From positions 620,001-684,000 of the forward strand of contig NZ_LT629757.1 of assembly GCF_900104965.1 (NCBI RefSeq): a stretch of DNA of 64,000 nucleotides. Direction: 5' to 3'. Under the pieces are notes generated by a model. The model was not told the DNA's origin, ran no database searches, and saw only the letters and a program-made list of their open reading frames with translations. How positions within the stretch are numbered: the first letter of the stretch is position 1; every line of letters starts with the position of its first letter. Shown in pieces: positions 15,737-23,783 of this stretch. The translations under genes were made by a program, and so were the position numbers. Source of the DNA: Nocardioides scoriae. Its GTDB lineage: Bacteria > Actinomycetota > Actinomycetes > Propionibacteriales > Nocardioidaceae.

Positions 15737-17700
15737 ACGTCCACCTTCCCGACCTTGGCCATCCAGAGCACCCCGACGGTGAGCAGCAGGGCCATCACGC
15801 CGAGCAGCACCCAGCCCACGGGCGTGGTGTAGAGCACCATCACGTAGTCCGGCTTCGCCAGCGTCAGGTAGCCCAGGAAGCCGGGGGGCAGGCCGCCCAG
15901 CACCCAGGCCGAGAGCCGGCCCTCGGCGCTGAGGGCGCGCACGTGGCGGCGCAGGTACTCCCGCTCGCGCAGCGTCGCGGCGACCTGGAGCAGCAGCTCG
16001 GCCAGGTTGCCGCCGACCTCGCGCTGGATCCGGATGGCCATGACCACCCAGGCGAAGTCCTTGCTCTGCATCCGCTCGCCGACGCCCTCCATCGAGTCCT
16101 CGAGGGTGACGCCGAGGCGGCTCTCGACGATGACGCGGCGGAACTCCGTGGCGATCGGCTCGCCGCCCTCCTTGACGATCGTGTCGATCGACTGGGCCAG
16201 CGACAGACCGGCCGAGAGGCTGCCGGCCATCAGCTGCAGGGTGTCGGGCAGGTTGGTGCTGAACGCCTTGATGCGACGAGCGCGCCTGAGCGAGAGGTAG
16301 ACCCGGGGTGCGACGGCACCCAGGGCGAGCAGGAGCAGCCCGACCAGGACGTTGCCGCGGCCCAGCAGCAGGCCGAGCGCGCCTGCGCCCACGGTGGTGC
16401 CGGCGTGGAGCAGCAGCCACTCCGCCGGCTTGAGGGACATGCCGGCGGCGTTGAGAGACGCGGCGATCTTCTCCTCGAGGCCCTCGCGGCCGGCGAGCAC
16501 GGACTCGGCCGCGTGGGTGGCGCTCTGGCCCAGCGACCCCGGACCGGCCTGGGGGCTCCCGGTGCTCGACGTGGGGGCGCCGAAGACGCCGTACGCCTCC
16601 AGCTGCTTGCGGAGCTTGTCGTCCTTGGAGACCGACGGGCCGGCGAAGGCCATGACCGAGACCAGTCCGACCAGTCCGAGGCCGATCGCGCCGACCCCGC
16701 CGTAGACGACGAGCTGGCTGAGCTCGAAGCGGGGACCGAGCGCGGCCACCGGTCCGGCCGCCTGGGGGGTGGGGTCCTCGCGCGGCGCGGTGGAGGCGCT
16801 CGCGCGGACCGGGAGGTACGCCGAGGCGGTGACGGGGACGCCGTCCACGGGCACCTCGACGGTGACGTCCTCGCTCGTGCTCGTGCCGCCGGGGACCTCC
16901 GCCGTGACCACCAGCTGGCGCGCCAGGGCGTCGGCCTCGTTGCGGAAGGCGGTGGTCAGGGAGTCGCCGCTGGCGTCGATGACCTCGCCACGACCGGCCT
17001 GGGCGAGCAGCTGGAGCGGCTGCGCGGCTTCCCCGCCCTGGTCGAGCGAGACGACGTCGAGCTGGGCCCCCGAGTCCCGCACCGCCTTGACGACCGTCGA
17101 GAGGGAGGTGTCCGTGGTGTCCTTGCCGTCGGAGAGCACCAGGACGCTGCGCTGCCCGGCGTCGTCGCCGTCGGGGCCGAGGGCCTCCAGTGCGCCGAGC
17201 ACGCCGTCGTACAGCGCGGTGCTGCGGGTGAGCCGCAGGTTGGCGACGGCGGCGCGGGCGCGCCCCCGGTCGATGGTCGGCGGGACCAGCACCTGGACGT
17301 CGGCGTCGAAGGAGACCACGCCGACCTCGACGTTGGCCGGGACGGTCGACAGGTAGGTCTCCGCGGCCGTGCGGGCGGCCTCGATGCGGGCGCCGCGCAT
17401 GCTGTCGCTGGTGTCGATGGCCAGGATCGTGGTGCGGCGCACGTCGTCGGTGCTGGCGGCGAGCTCGGCCGTCGAGTCGACGCCGGTGCCCCCGATCGAG
17501 ACCGCGACGCCCGCAGGGTCGACCTCACCGGTCGCCGGCACGGTGACGAGCAGCTTGACGCCCTCGTCGGTCGGCTGGGCGTGGTCGATGCCGGCGCCGG
17601 AGCCGGTCGCGGGGGCGGCCCCGGCCGGGGCGACCAGCAGCGCCGTCGGCCCCCCGAGGGCGAGCAGTGCCGCCGCGACGAGGAGCCGGCGAGGGCTCAC
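15733..17700 (-). CDS. tadB: TadB with an N-terminal extracytoplasmic von Willebrand A domain
   Basis: 655 residues, about twice the usual TadB length. A signal peptide (1-29) leads into an extracytoplasmic region with a VWA domain (about 88-270) whose MIDAS motif DTSDS (96-100) is intact. A further beta-rich region and a membrane helix (about 330-352) connect to a TadB T2SSF part (LPDTLQLMAGSLSAGLSLAQSID) with C-terminal helices. TadB is the inner membrane platform of Flp pilus assembly. The VWA domain would sit outside the membrane and could bind pilin or wall ligands through a metal. Start GTG 17700 overlaps the tadA stop. I see no frameshift, so this is a true fusion. Confidence 0.9.
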   Translation of the reverse strand: MSPRRLLVAAALLALGGPTALLVAPAGAAPATGSGAGIDHAQPTDEGVKLLVTVPATGEVDPAGVAVSIGGTGVDSTAELAASTDDVRRTTILAIDTSDSMRGARIEAARTAAETYLSTVPANVEVGVVSFDADVQVLVPPTIDRGRARAAVANLRLTRSTALYDGVLGALEALGPDGDDAGQRSVLVLSDGKDTTDTSLSTVVKAVRDSGAQLDVVSLDQGGEAAQPLQLLAQAGRGEVIDASGDSLTTAFRNEADALARQLVVTAEVPGGTSTSEDVTVEVPVDGVPVTASAYLPVRASASTAPREDPTPQAAGPVAALGPRFELSQLVVYGGVGAIGLGLVGLVSVMAFAGPSVSKDDKLRKQLEAYGVFGAPTSSTGSPQAGPGSLGQSATHAAESVLAGREGLEEKIAASLNAAGMSLKPAEWLLLHAGTTVGAGALGLLLGRGNVLVGLLLLALGAVAPRVYLSLRRARRIKAFSTNLPDTLQLMAGSLSAGLSLAQSIDTIVKEGGEPIATEFRRVIVESRLGVTLEDSMEGVGERMQSKDFAWVVMAIRIQREVGGNLAELLLQVAATLREREYLRRHVRALSAEGRLSAWVLGGLPPGFLGYLTLAKPDYVMVLYTTPVGWVLLGVMALLLTVGVLWMAKVGKVDV

Positions 17701-19184
17701 CGGTACCCCATCGTGGAGAACACCCGGGGGTCCACGCTGACGTTGTTGTGCAGCATCTTCTCGAGGAACTTGGGCCGGAGCCCGGTCGCGCGCAGGGTGC
17801 CGAGGGACTTGCCGTCGGCGTCGAAGCCGGCCGAGTTGTCGAACAGGAAGATGTCCTGGAGCGTGATGACGTCGCCCTCCATCCGCTCCACCTCGGTGAC
17901 GTGGGTGATGCGGCGGGTGCCGTCCTTGAGGCGCTGCTGGTGCACGATCAGGTCGACCGCCGAGGCGATCTGCTCGCGGATGGCGCGCACGGGCAGGTCC
18001 ATGCCGGCCATCAGCACCAGCACCTCGAGACGCGAGCAGGTGTCGCGCGGGCCGTTGGAGTGGACCGTGCAGATGGACCCGTCGTGGCCGGTGTTCATCG
18101 CCTGGAGCATGTCGAGCGCCGAGGCGTCGCGGACCTCGCCGACCACGACGCGGTCGGGGCGCATGCGCAGCGAGTTGCGGACCAGGTCGCGGATGGTGAC
18201 CGCGCCCTTGCCCTCGATGTTGGAGGGCCGCGACTCCAGGCGCACCACGTGGTCCTGCTTGAGCTGGAGCTCGGCGGCGTCCTCGATGGTGACGATCCGC
18301 TCGTCGGCCGGGATGAAGGACGAGAGCACGTTGAGGGTGGTGGTCTTGCCGGCGCCGGTGCCCCCGGAGACCACCACGTTGAGCCGGCCGCGGACGCAGG
18401 CGTCGAGGAAGTCGGCGGTGTTCTCGCTCAGCGACCCGAAGCGGATCAGGTCGCGCACGGTCAGCGGGTCCTTGGAGAACTTGCGGATGGTCAGCGTGCT
18501 GCCGTCGATGGCCAGCGGCGGCACCACCGCGTTGACGCGCGAGCCGTCGGGCAGGCGGGCGTCGACCATGGGGGAGGACTCGTCGACGCGGCGGCCGATG
18601 CGGGAGACGATCTTGTCCACGACGCGGCGCAGGTGGGCCTCGTCCTTGAACTTGCCGTCGACCTTGACCAGCTTGCCCTTGCGCTCCAGCCAGATGTTCG
18701 AGGGGCCGTTGACCATGACCTCGGCGACCTCGTCGTCGCGCAGGTAGGTCTCGATCGGGCCGTAGCCGAGGATGTCGTCGGAGATGTCCTGGGTGATCCG
18801 CTCGCGGTCGGCCCGGGTCAGCGGCCGGTTGGTGGCGGCGAGCACGTCGGCCAGCACCACCCGCACCTTGGACTCGAGCTCCGCGGCGTCGAGGTCGGCG
18901 TCGTACAGCTGGGGGCCGAGCTGCTGGAGCAGCTCGCTGTGGACGTGCTCCTTGAGGTCCTGGAAGCGGTCCTGGGCGGCACCCATCCGGGCGCTCGCGC
19001 TCTCGGGTGCGGGGGCGCGGGGGGCGGGCTCGGACGCGGGGCGCGGCTCGGTCGCGGTGAGGGTGGTCGTGGTCGCGGGAGCCGGCGCCGGGGTGCCGGC
19101 GGGAGCGCCGTGGGCGGAGGGGCCGTCGGCGTGCGGGGCGTCGCCCCGGGCGAGGGCGGCGAGGCGGTCGCTGAGGCTGCTCAT
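17697..19184 (-). CDS. tadA: TadA/CpaF secretion ATPase
   Basis: 495 residues. A Pro/Ala-rich N-terminal tail (about 20-65) precedes an N-terminal domain and the ATPase core: Walker A GGTGAGKT at 274-281, the Asp box around VTIEDAAELQL, Walker B-like RVVVGEVRD and the His box DGSICTVHSN. It powers Flp pilus assembly from the cytoplasm as a hexamer. ATG 19184 overlaps the tadZ stop (ATGA), placing it in the coupled tadZ-tadA-tadB-tadC series. The length and motifs are typical of CpaF. Confidence 0.93.
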   Translation of the reverse strand: MSSLSDRLAALARGDAPHADGPSAHGAPAGTPAPAPATTTTLTATEPRPASEPAPRAPAPESASARMGAAQDRFQDLKEHVHSELLQQLGPQLYDADLDAAELESKVRVVLADVLAATNRPLTRADRERITQDISDDILGYGPIETYLRDDEVAEVMVNGPSNIWLERKGKLVKVDGKFKDEAHLRRVVDKIVSRIGRRVDESSPMVDARLPDGSRVNAVVPPLAIDGSTLTIRKFSKDPLTVRDLIRFGSLSENTADFLDACVRGRLNVVVSGGTGAGKTTTLNVLSSFIPADERIVTIEDAAELQLKQDHVVRLESRPSNIEGKGAVTIRDLVRNSLRMRPDRVVVGEVRDASALDMLQAMNTGHDGSICTVHSNGPRDTCSRLEVLVLMAGMDLPVRAIREQIASAVDLIVHQQRLKDGTRRITHVTEVERMEGDVITLQDIFLFDNSAGFDADGKSLGTLRATGLRPKFLEKMLHNNVSVDPRVFSTMGYR

Positions 19185-20356
19185 CGGGCGTCCTTCCGGC
19201 GACGGCCGAACAGGCCTCGCTTGACGGTGGCTCCGGGCTGCTCGAGGCTGCCGACGCCCTCCAGCGTGGAGGCGACGAACCCGGTGATGGCCTGGGACAC
19301 GGCGTGGTCGGGACGGGAGGCCACGATCGGGTCGCCGTGGTTGGTGGCGCTGGCCACGGCCGTCGCGCTCGGCAGGGTGAGGGAGACCTCCATGCCGAGG
19401 ATGTCCTCGACCTGGGCCCCCGTCAGGCCGACCTCGCCGTCGGCGCGGTTGAGCACGAGGTGGCGGCGGTCGCGGACCAGCCGCAGCAGGTCGAGCGTCT
19501 CCAGCGCGACCTTGGCGTTCTTCACGGTGGGCACGTCGAGCGTCACGACGATGACGCACTCGTCGGTCTCGTCGAAGGCGCCGAGCACCTGGTCGTCGAA
19601 GCCCGGGGGCGTGTCGATGAGGACGTGGTCGAAGCGGCGCCGCAGGGTGCTGATGATGCGGCGCACCAGCGTCGGGGTGATCCGGTCACGGCCCTCGGGC
19701 TGGGTGGGCGCCGCAAGGATCGACATGCCGCTCGGGTGCGGCGTGAGCAGGCCCTCGAGGAGCGACCAGTCGAGGCTGTCCTCGAAGCCCGCGGCGTCGG
19801 CGATGGTGTGGGGCGGGATCAGCTGCAGCGTGATGGCGACGTCGCCGAAGGCGAGGTCGAGGTCGATCACGCAGACCCGCGAGCCGAGCGCGGTCAGCGC
19901 CAGGGCCAGGTTGACGGTCATGGTGGTCTTGCCGACGCCGCCCTTGGGCGAGAAGACCGTCACCACGCGGCCGTCGCGGTCGCCGTCGCCGCTGCTGCCG
20001 CCGTGGAGCGTCTCCCAGCTCTGCTTGGCGCGGGCGATGGCGCCGGCGATGCCGGGCTGGTCGTCGGCCGAGACGACGGCGCCGATGCCGGCCTCGAGGG
20101 CGCGGGCGTAGAGCTCGGGCTCGATGTGGTGGCGGACCAGGATGACCGTGGTGGCCGGGTGCGTGCGACGGACCCGCTCAGCCGTCGCGGCGGCCAGCGG
20201 GAGGTCGACGCTGGGGCCGAGCACCACGGCGTACTCGCCCCGGCGCTCGAGCTGGGTGTCGACGTCCTCGGCCCGCGAGACGACCTTCGAGCCGTTGCCC
20301 AGCGTGGTCGCCATCACGCCGGCGACGGTGGTGTCGGCCTCGAGCAGCAGTGGCAT
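19181..20356 (-). CDS. tadZ: TadZ/CpaE pilus localisation protein, MinD/ParA-like ATPase
   Basis: 391 residues. Residues 1-105 form a degenerate receiver-like domain (AVVLGPSVDLPL, VILVRHH). The C-terminal part is a deviant-Walker ATPase with KGGVGKTT at 138-145, IDLDLAFGD and IDTPPGFDD. TadZ proteins place the Tad machinery at the cell pole or a specific site. It is the second gene of the tad operon, 62 nt after cpaB, and overlaps tadA. A basic tail (LFGRRRKDAR) ends the protein. Confidence 0.9.
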   Translation of the reverse strand: MPLLLEADTTVAGVMATTLGNGSKVVSRAEDVDTQLERRGEYAVVLGPSVDLPLAAATAERVRRTHPATTVILVRHHIEPELYARALEAGIGAVVSADDQPGIAGAIARAKQSWETLHGGSSGDGDRDGRVVTVFSPKGGVGKTTMTVNLALALTALGSRVCVIDLDLAFGDVAITLQLIPPHTIADAAGFEDSLDWSLLEGLLTPHPSGMSILAAPTQPEGRDRITPTLVRRIISTLRRRFDHVLIDTPPGFDDQVLGAFDETDECVIVVTLDVPTVKNAKVALETLDLLRLVRDRRHLVLNRADGEVGLTGAQVEDILGMEVSLTLPSATAVASATNHGDPIVASRPDHAVSQAITGFVASTLEGVGSLEQPGATVKRGLFGRRRKDAR

Positions 20357-20418
20357 CGGGTGTCCTCGGGGTTCCTGGTCGTTCTCGGGGTGCGGGGGAG
20401 GGGACGGGCGGACGCGGG

Positions 20419-21159
20419 TCAGCGGAAGAGGTTGTCCTGGTCGACGCCCGTCGAGGGGGCGACCTGGGAGTCGTCGTTGAGCAGGCCGAAGGCGAGGCTG
20501 CCGTTGCGGCTGGCGTACATGACGCGCTCGGCCTCGCTCTGGGAGACCGCGAGCGTCAGCAGCGTCTGGGGCAGCTGCTCGGCGGGGGCGGCGGCCGCGT
20601 CGGTGGTGCCGCCCTCGGGGGCGGCCACGGCCGGGGTGGCGGTGGTCGCGCCCTGGCCGATCACGGTGACGTTGGGCAGCAGCAGGCGGGTGAAGCCGCC
20701 CGCGGGGCTGGTGCCGGTCATGAAGATGGCGACCCGGTTGCCGGGGTTGAGGAACCCCGCGACGCGCGACGGGTCGTCGAGGTTGATCGAGATCGCGAGC
20801 TTGCCCTTGGGGATGCTCAGGTCGGTGCCCGAGCCGACGGCGCCGAAGCGGTCGGCCACCAGCTGCTCACCGGGGAAGATGGGGGTGACGGCCACCTTGC
20901 CGCTCAGCGTCGCGAGGTCGGTCAGCGCGCCGGGCAGCAGGTCCTCCCGGGTGACCGTGCCGGTCTCGATCTTGCCCGCGGCCTGGGCCGCCTCGATGGT
21001 CTCGCCGGCGGCGATGGGCTTGGTGACCCGCAGCACCTGTACGGCGGCGTACCGCTGGTCGGCGCGGTTGTCGGCGCCCTTGACGTAGACGAAGACGAGC
21101 AGCGTGCCGAGCAGCGCGATGACGGCCGCCACCAGCAGCAGCACTTTCCTGCGATCCAT
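20419..21159 (-). CDS. cpaB: CpaB/RcpC, SAF-domain pilus assembly protein
   Basis: 246 residues. One N-terminal membrane helix (about 5-25) anchors an external SAF domain (VLRVTKPIAAGETIEAAQ) and a CpaB C-terminal domain (KLAISINLDDPSRVAGFLNPGNRVAIFMTG). In Gram-negative bacteria the family supports the secretin; in actinobacteria, which lack one, it may contact peptidoglycan or the pilus fibre. It is first in the tad operon, and the gap 21160-21345 upstream holds the control region. Confidence 0.9.
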   Translation of the reverse strand: MDRRKVLLLVAAVIALLGTLLVFVYVKGADNRADQRYAAVQVLRVTKPIAAGETIEAAQAAGKIETGTVTREDLLPGALTDLATLSGKVAVTPIFPGEQLVADRFGAVGSGTDLSIPKGKLAISINLDDPSRVAGFLNPGNRVAIFMTGTSPAGGFTRLLLPNVTVIGQGATTATPAVAAPEGGTTDAAAAPAEQLPQTLLTLAVSQSEAERVMYASRNGSLAFGLLNDDSQVAPSTGVDQDNLFR

Positions 21160-21269
21160 GACCTGTCGACCTCAACCTCGTGGTGCGGGGCAGGTGGCCA
21201 CCACCTGCGGCTCGTGCGCCGCACCCGTCGGTGGTGCGACACGAGACAGCCTGCACCGGTTGAGTCCGT

Positions 21270-21306
21270 TTTGTCCGCGAAACTGATGACTCCAGGGCTT
21301 TGTCGG
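21270..21306 (-). promoter_or_regulatory. Two GACAAA-type sites upstream of the tad operon
   Basis: On the minus strand CCGACAAA (21306-21299) and CGGACAAA (21277-21270) lie 29 bp apart in an AT-richer part of the gap before cpaB. The same core occurs before both pilin promoter regions. They are candidate regulator sites or -35-like elements. The remainder of 21160-21345 holds no gene. Confidence 0.35.
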
Positions 21307-21345
21307 AATCTCGACTAGACCAGCTCGCGCGGAGGGGCTCGCGGC

Positions 21346-23178
21346 CTAGCGGTGGTAGATCGCGTCGACGTCGTCGCGGTGCTCGCGCATCACCACGCTG
21401 CGCTTGAGCTTCAGGCTCGGCGTCAGCTGCCCGCCCTCCTCGGTCCAGGCCGTGTCGAGCAGCGTGAACGCCCGGATCGACTCGGCCTTGGACACCGCCA
21501 GGTTGGCCTGGTCCACGCCCTGCTGCACCTCGGCGCGCAGGTCGTCGTCGTGCAGCAGCGTGGCCAGGTCGTCGGGCTTGGAGTGCTGGGTCGCCCAGGC
21601 GGACAGGCTCTCGGGGTCGAGGGTGACCAGGGCCGCGATGAAGGGCTGGCCGTCGCCGACGACCAGGCACTGGTCGACGAGGGGGTGGGCGCGCAGCAGG
21701 TCCTCGAGGACCGTCGGCGCGACGTTCTTGCCGCCGGCGGTGACGATGATCTCCTTCTTGCGGCCCGTGATCCGCACGAAGCCCTCGTCGTCGATCTCGC
21801 CCAGGTCGCCGGTGTGGAACCAGCCCCGGTCGTCGATGACCTCGGCCGTCGCCTCGTCGGCCTGCCAGTAGCCCGCGAAGACCTGGCCGCCGCGGAAGAG
21901 CAGCTCGCCGTCGTCGGCGACGCGCACCGAGGTGCCCTGCAGCGGTCGCCCGACCGTGCCGACCTTCTGGGCGTCGGGCAGGTTGGCGGTGAGCGCGGCG
22001 GTGGTCTCGGTGAGGCCGTAGCCCTCCAGCACGGTGATGCCGATGCCGCGGTAGAAGTGGCCCAGGCGCTCGCCGAGCGGCGCCCCGCCGGAGACGGCGT
22101 AGCGGCAGCGACCGCCGAGGGCGTCGCGCAGGCGGCCGTAGACCAGGGCGTCGAAGACCCGGTGCTGGGCGCGCAGCCGCAGCGGCACCCGTCCCGCGTC
22201 CCTGCTGCGCGACCACGCGATCGCGACGTCGGCGGCCCGGCCGAAGATCGCGCCGCGGCCGTCGGCCACGGCCCGCTGGGAGGCGGTGTTGAAGACCTTT
22301 TCGAAGACGCGCGGCACGGCCAGCACGAAGGTCGGCTGGAACTCGCCCAGGTCCTCGACCAGGTGCCGGATGTCGGCCGAGTGGCCCAGCCGCACCCGGG
22401 CCTTGACGCAGCCGACCTGGATGATGCGGGCGAAGACGTGCGCCAGCGGCAGGAAGAGCAGGGTCGAGGGCGCCTCGCCCTCGGCGTCCTCGCCCCCGGC
22501 CGCGGTCGCTCCCCGGGCACGGCCGAACAGCTCGTCGAGCTCGTCGACGGCCACGGTCAGCTCGAACATGAAGTTGCCGTGGGTCAGGCGGCAGCCCTTG
22601 GGGCGACCGGTGGTGCCGGAGGTGTAGATCAGGGTGGCCAGGTCGCCCGGACCGGTGCCCGCGCGCCTCGCCTCCAGGGTGGCGTCGTCGACGTCGCGCC
22701 CCAGGGTGGTGAGGACCTGGACCGCCCGGCCCTCCAGCGACCACACGTGGTGCAGGTCGGGCAGCCGGTCGCGGACCTGGGTGACCCGGGAGCCGTGGTC
22801 GGGGGTCTCGACCACGACGCCGCGGGCACCGGAGTCGGCCAGGATCCAGGCCACCTGCTCGGCGCTGGAGGTCTCGTAGATCGGCACGGTGACGGCGCCG
22901 GCGAACCAGATGGCGTAGTCGAGCAGCGTCCACTCGTAGCGGGTGCGCGACAGCAGCGCGACCCGGTCGCCCGCCTCGATGCCGGCGGCGACCAGGCCCT
23001 TGGCGACGTCGCGGACCTCGGCGAGGAACTGCGCGGCCGTGACGTCGTGCCAGGTGCCCTCGACGGGACGGGAGAACACGACCGCGTCGGCGTGGTCGCG
23101 GCCGTTGGTCACGACGTCGTCGGTCAGGTTGCCGGTCGCGGGGACCGTGACGGACAGGGCCGTGGAGTACTCACGCAC
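21346..23178 (-). CDS. Long-chain fatty acid-CoA ligase (AMP-forming)
   Basis: 610 residues from GTG 23178, with AGAGG 6 nt upstream. The AMP-binding signature YTSGTTGRPKG, the ATP motif GYGLTETTA and the C-terminal motifs TGDLGEIDDEGF and TGRKKEIIVTAGGKNV are all present. It converts free fatty acids and ATP to acyl-CoA through an acyl-AMP intermediate, feeding beta-oxidation or lipid synthesis. It is a stand-alone gene, divergent from the SRPBCC gene. Substrate chain length is inferred from overall similarity to FadD15/FAA1-type enzymes. Confidence 0.9.
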   Translation of the reverse strand: MREYSTALSVTVPATGNLTDDVVTNGRDHADAVVFSRPVEGTWHDVTAAQFLAEVRDVAKGLVAAGIEAGDRVALLSRTRYEWTLLDYAIWFAGAVTVPIYETSSAEQVAWILADSGARGVVVETPDHGSRVTQVRDRLPDLHHVWSLEGRAVQVLTTLGRDVDDATLEARRAGTGPGDLATLIYTSGTTGRPKGCRLTHGNFMFELTVAVDELDELFGRARGATAAGGEDAEGEAPSTLLFLPLAHVFARIIQVGCVKARVRLGHSADIRHLVEDLGEFQPTFVLAVPRVFEKVFNTASQRAVADGRGAIFGRAADVAIAWSRSRDAGRVPLRLRAQHRVFDALVYGRLRDALGGRCRYAVSGGAPLGERLGHFYRGIGITVLEGYGLTETTAALTANLPDAQKVGTVGRPLQGTSVRVADDGELLFRGGQVFAGYWQADEATAEVIDDRGWFHTGDLGEIDDEGFVRITGRKKEIIVTAGGKNVAPTVLEDLLRAHPLVDQCLVVGDGQPFIAALVTLDPESLSAWATQHSKPDDLATLLHDDDLRAEVQQGVDQANLAVSKAESIRAFTLLDTAWTEEGGQLTPSLKLKRSVVMREHRDDVDAIYHR

Positions 23179-23298
23179 CGTGCACCTCTTCTCGCGCTGG
23201 GAGCCGGTGCCGGGGGCCGGTCGGCTGGGCCGCACGTTACTCGCGCGGCGGCACGGGGCCCCGCCGGGGAGACGGCGGGCGGGACGGTCGGGGTCGGC

Positions 23299-23304
23299 TA
23301 GCCT
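23299..23304 (+). promoter_or_regulatory. -10 box (TAGCCT), leaderless arrangement
   Basis: TAGCCT is followed by 7 nt and ATG 23312 of the SRPBCC gene, with no ribosome binding site in between. Transcription would start at the ATG. Confidence 0.45.
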
Positions 23305-23311
23305 GAGCGGC

Positions 23312-23749
23312 ATGGCCGAGCAGACCACCTCCAGCATCGTCGTCGACGCGGCTCCGGCCGACGTCATGGCCGTGATCGCGGACTTCGGGTCCTACCCCGA
23401 GTGGGCCCAGGGCATGAAGGCCGCCGAGGTGGTCGAGGCCGGTCCCGACGGCCGGGCGGAGAAGGTGCACTTCGAGCTCGAGGCCACCCCGATCAAGGAC
23501 AGCTACACCCTGGGCTACCGCTGGAGCGGCGACGATCGCGTCACCTGGGAGCTGGTCGAGGGCAAGATGCTCAAGGACATGCAGGGCGCCTACGAGCTGC
23601 GCCCCGTGGCCGGTGGCACCGAGGTCACCTACCGGCTCGCGGTCGACCTCAGCATCCCGATGATCGGCATGCTGCGACGCAAGGCCGAGAAGGTCATCAT
23701 CGACACCGCCCTGAAGGGGCTGAAGAAGCGCGTCGAGTCGCGCGCCTGA
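23312..23749 (+). CDS. SRPBCC (START-like) polyketide cyclase/lipid-binding family protein
   Basis: 145 residues. It begins with the START-fold strand SSIVVDAAPADVMAVIADFGSYPEWAQGMKAAEVV, the hallmark of the SRPBCC superfamily with a hydrophobic ligand pocket. The C-terminal long helix (LRRKAEKVIIDTALKGLKKRV) closes the pocket. It heads a run with the ArsA-like ATPase, a CxxC protein and two ROK kinases, a neighbourhood I recall from other actinomycetes. The ligand is unknown. ATG 23312 fits the leaderless promoter. Confidence 0.85.
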   Translation: MAEQTTSSIVVDAAPADVMAVIADFGSYPEWAQGMKAAEVVEAGPDGRAEKVHFELEATPIKDSYTLGYRWSGDDRVTWELVEGKMLKDMQGAYELRPVAGGTEVTYRLAVDLSIPMIGMLRRKAEKVIIDTALKGLKKRVESRA

Positions 23750-23783
23750 TGGCGCGCGGGAGCCACGCGGGGCACACCGCCCC

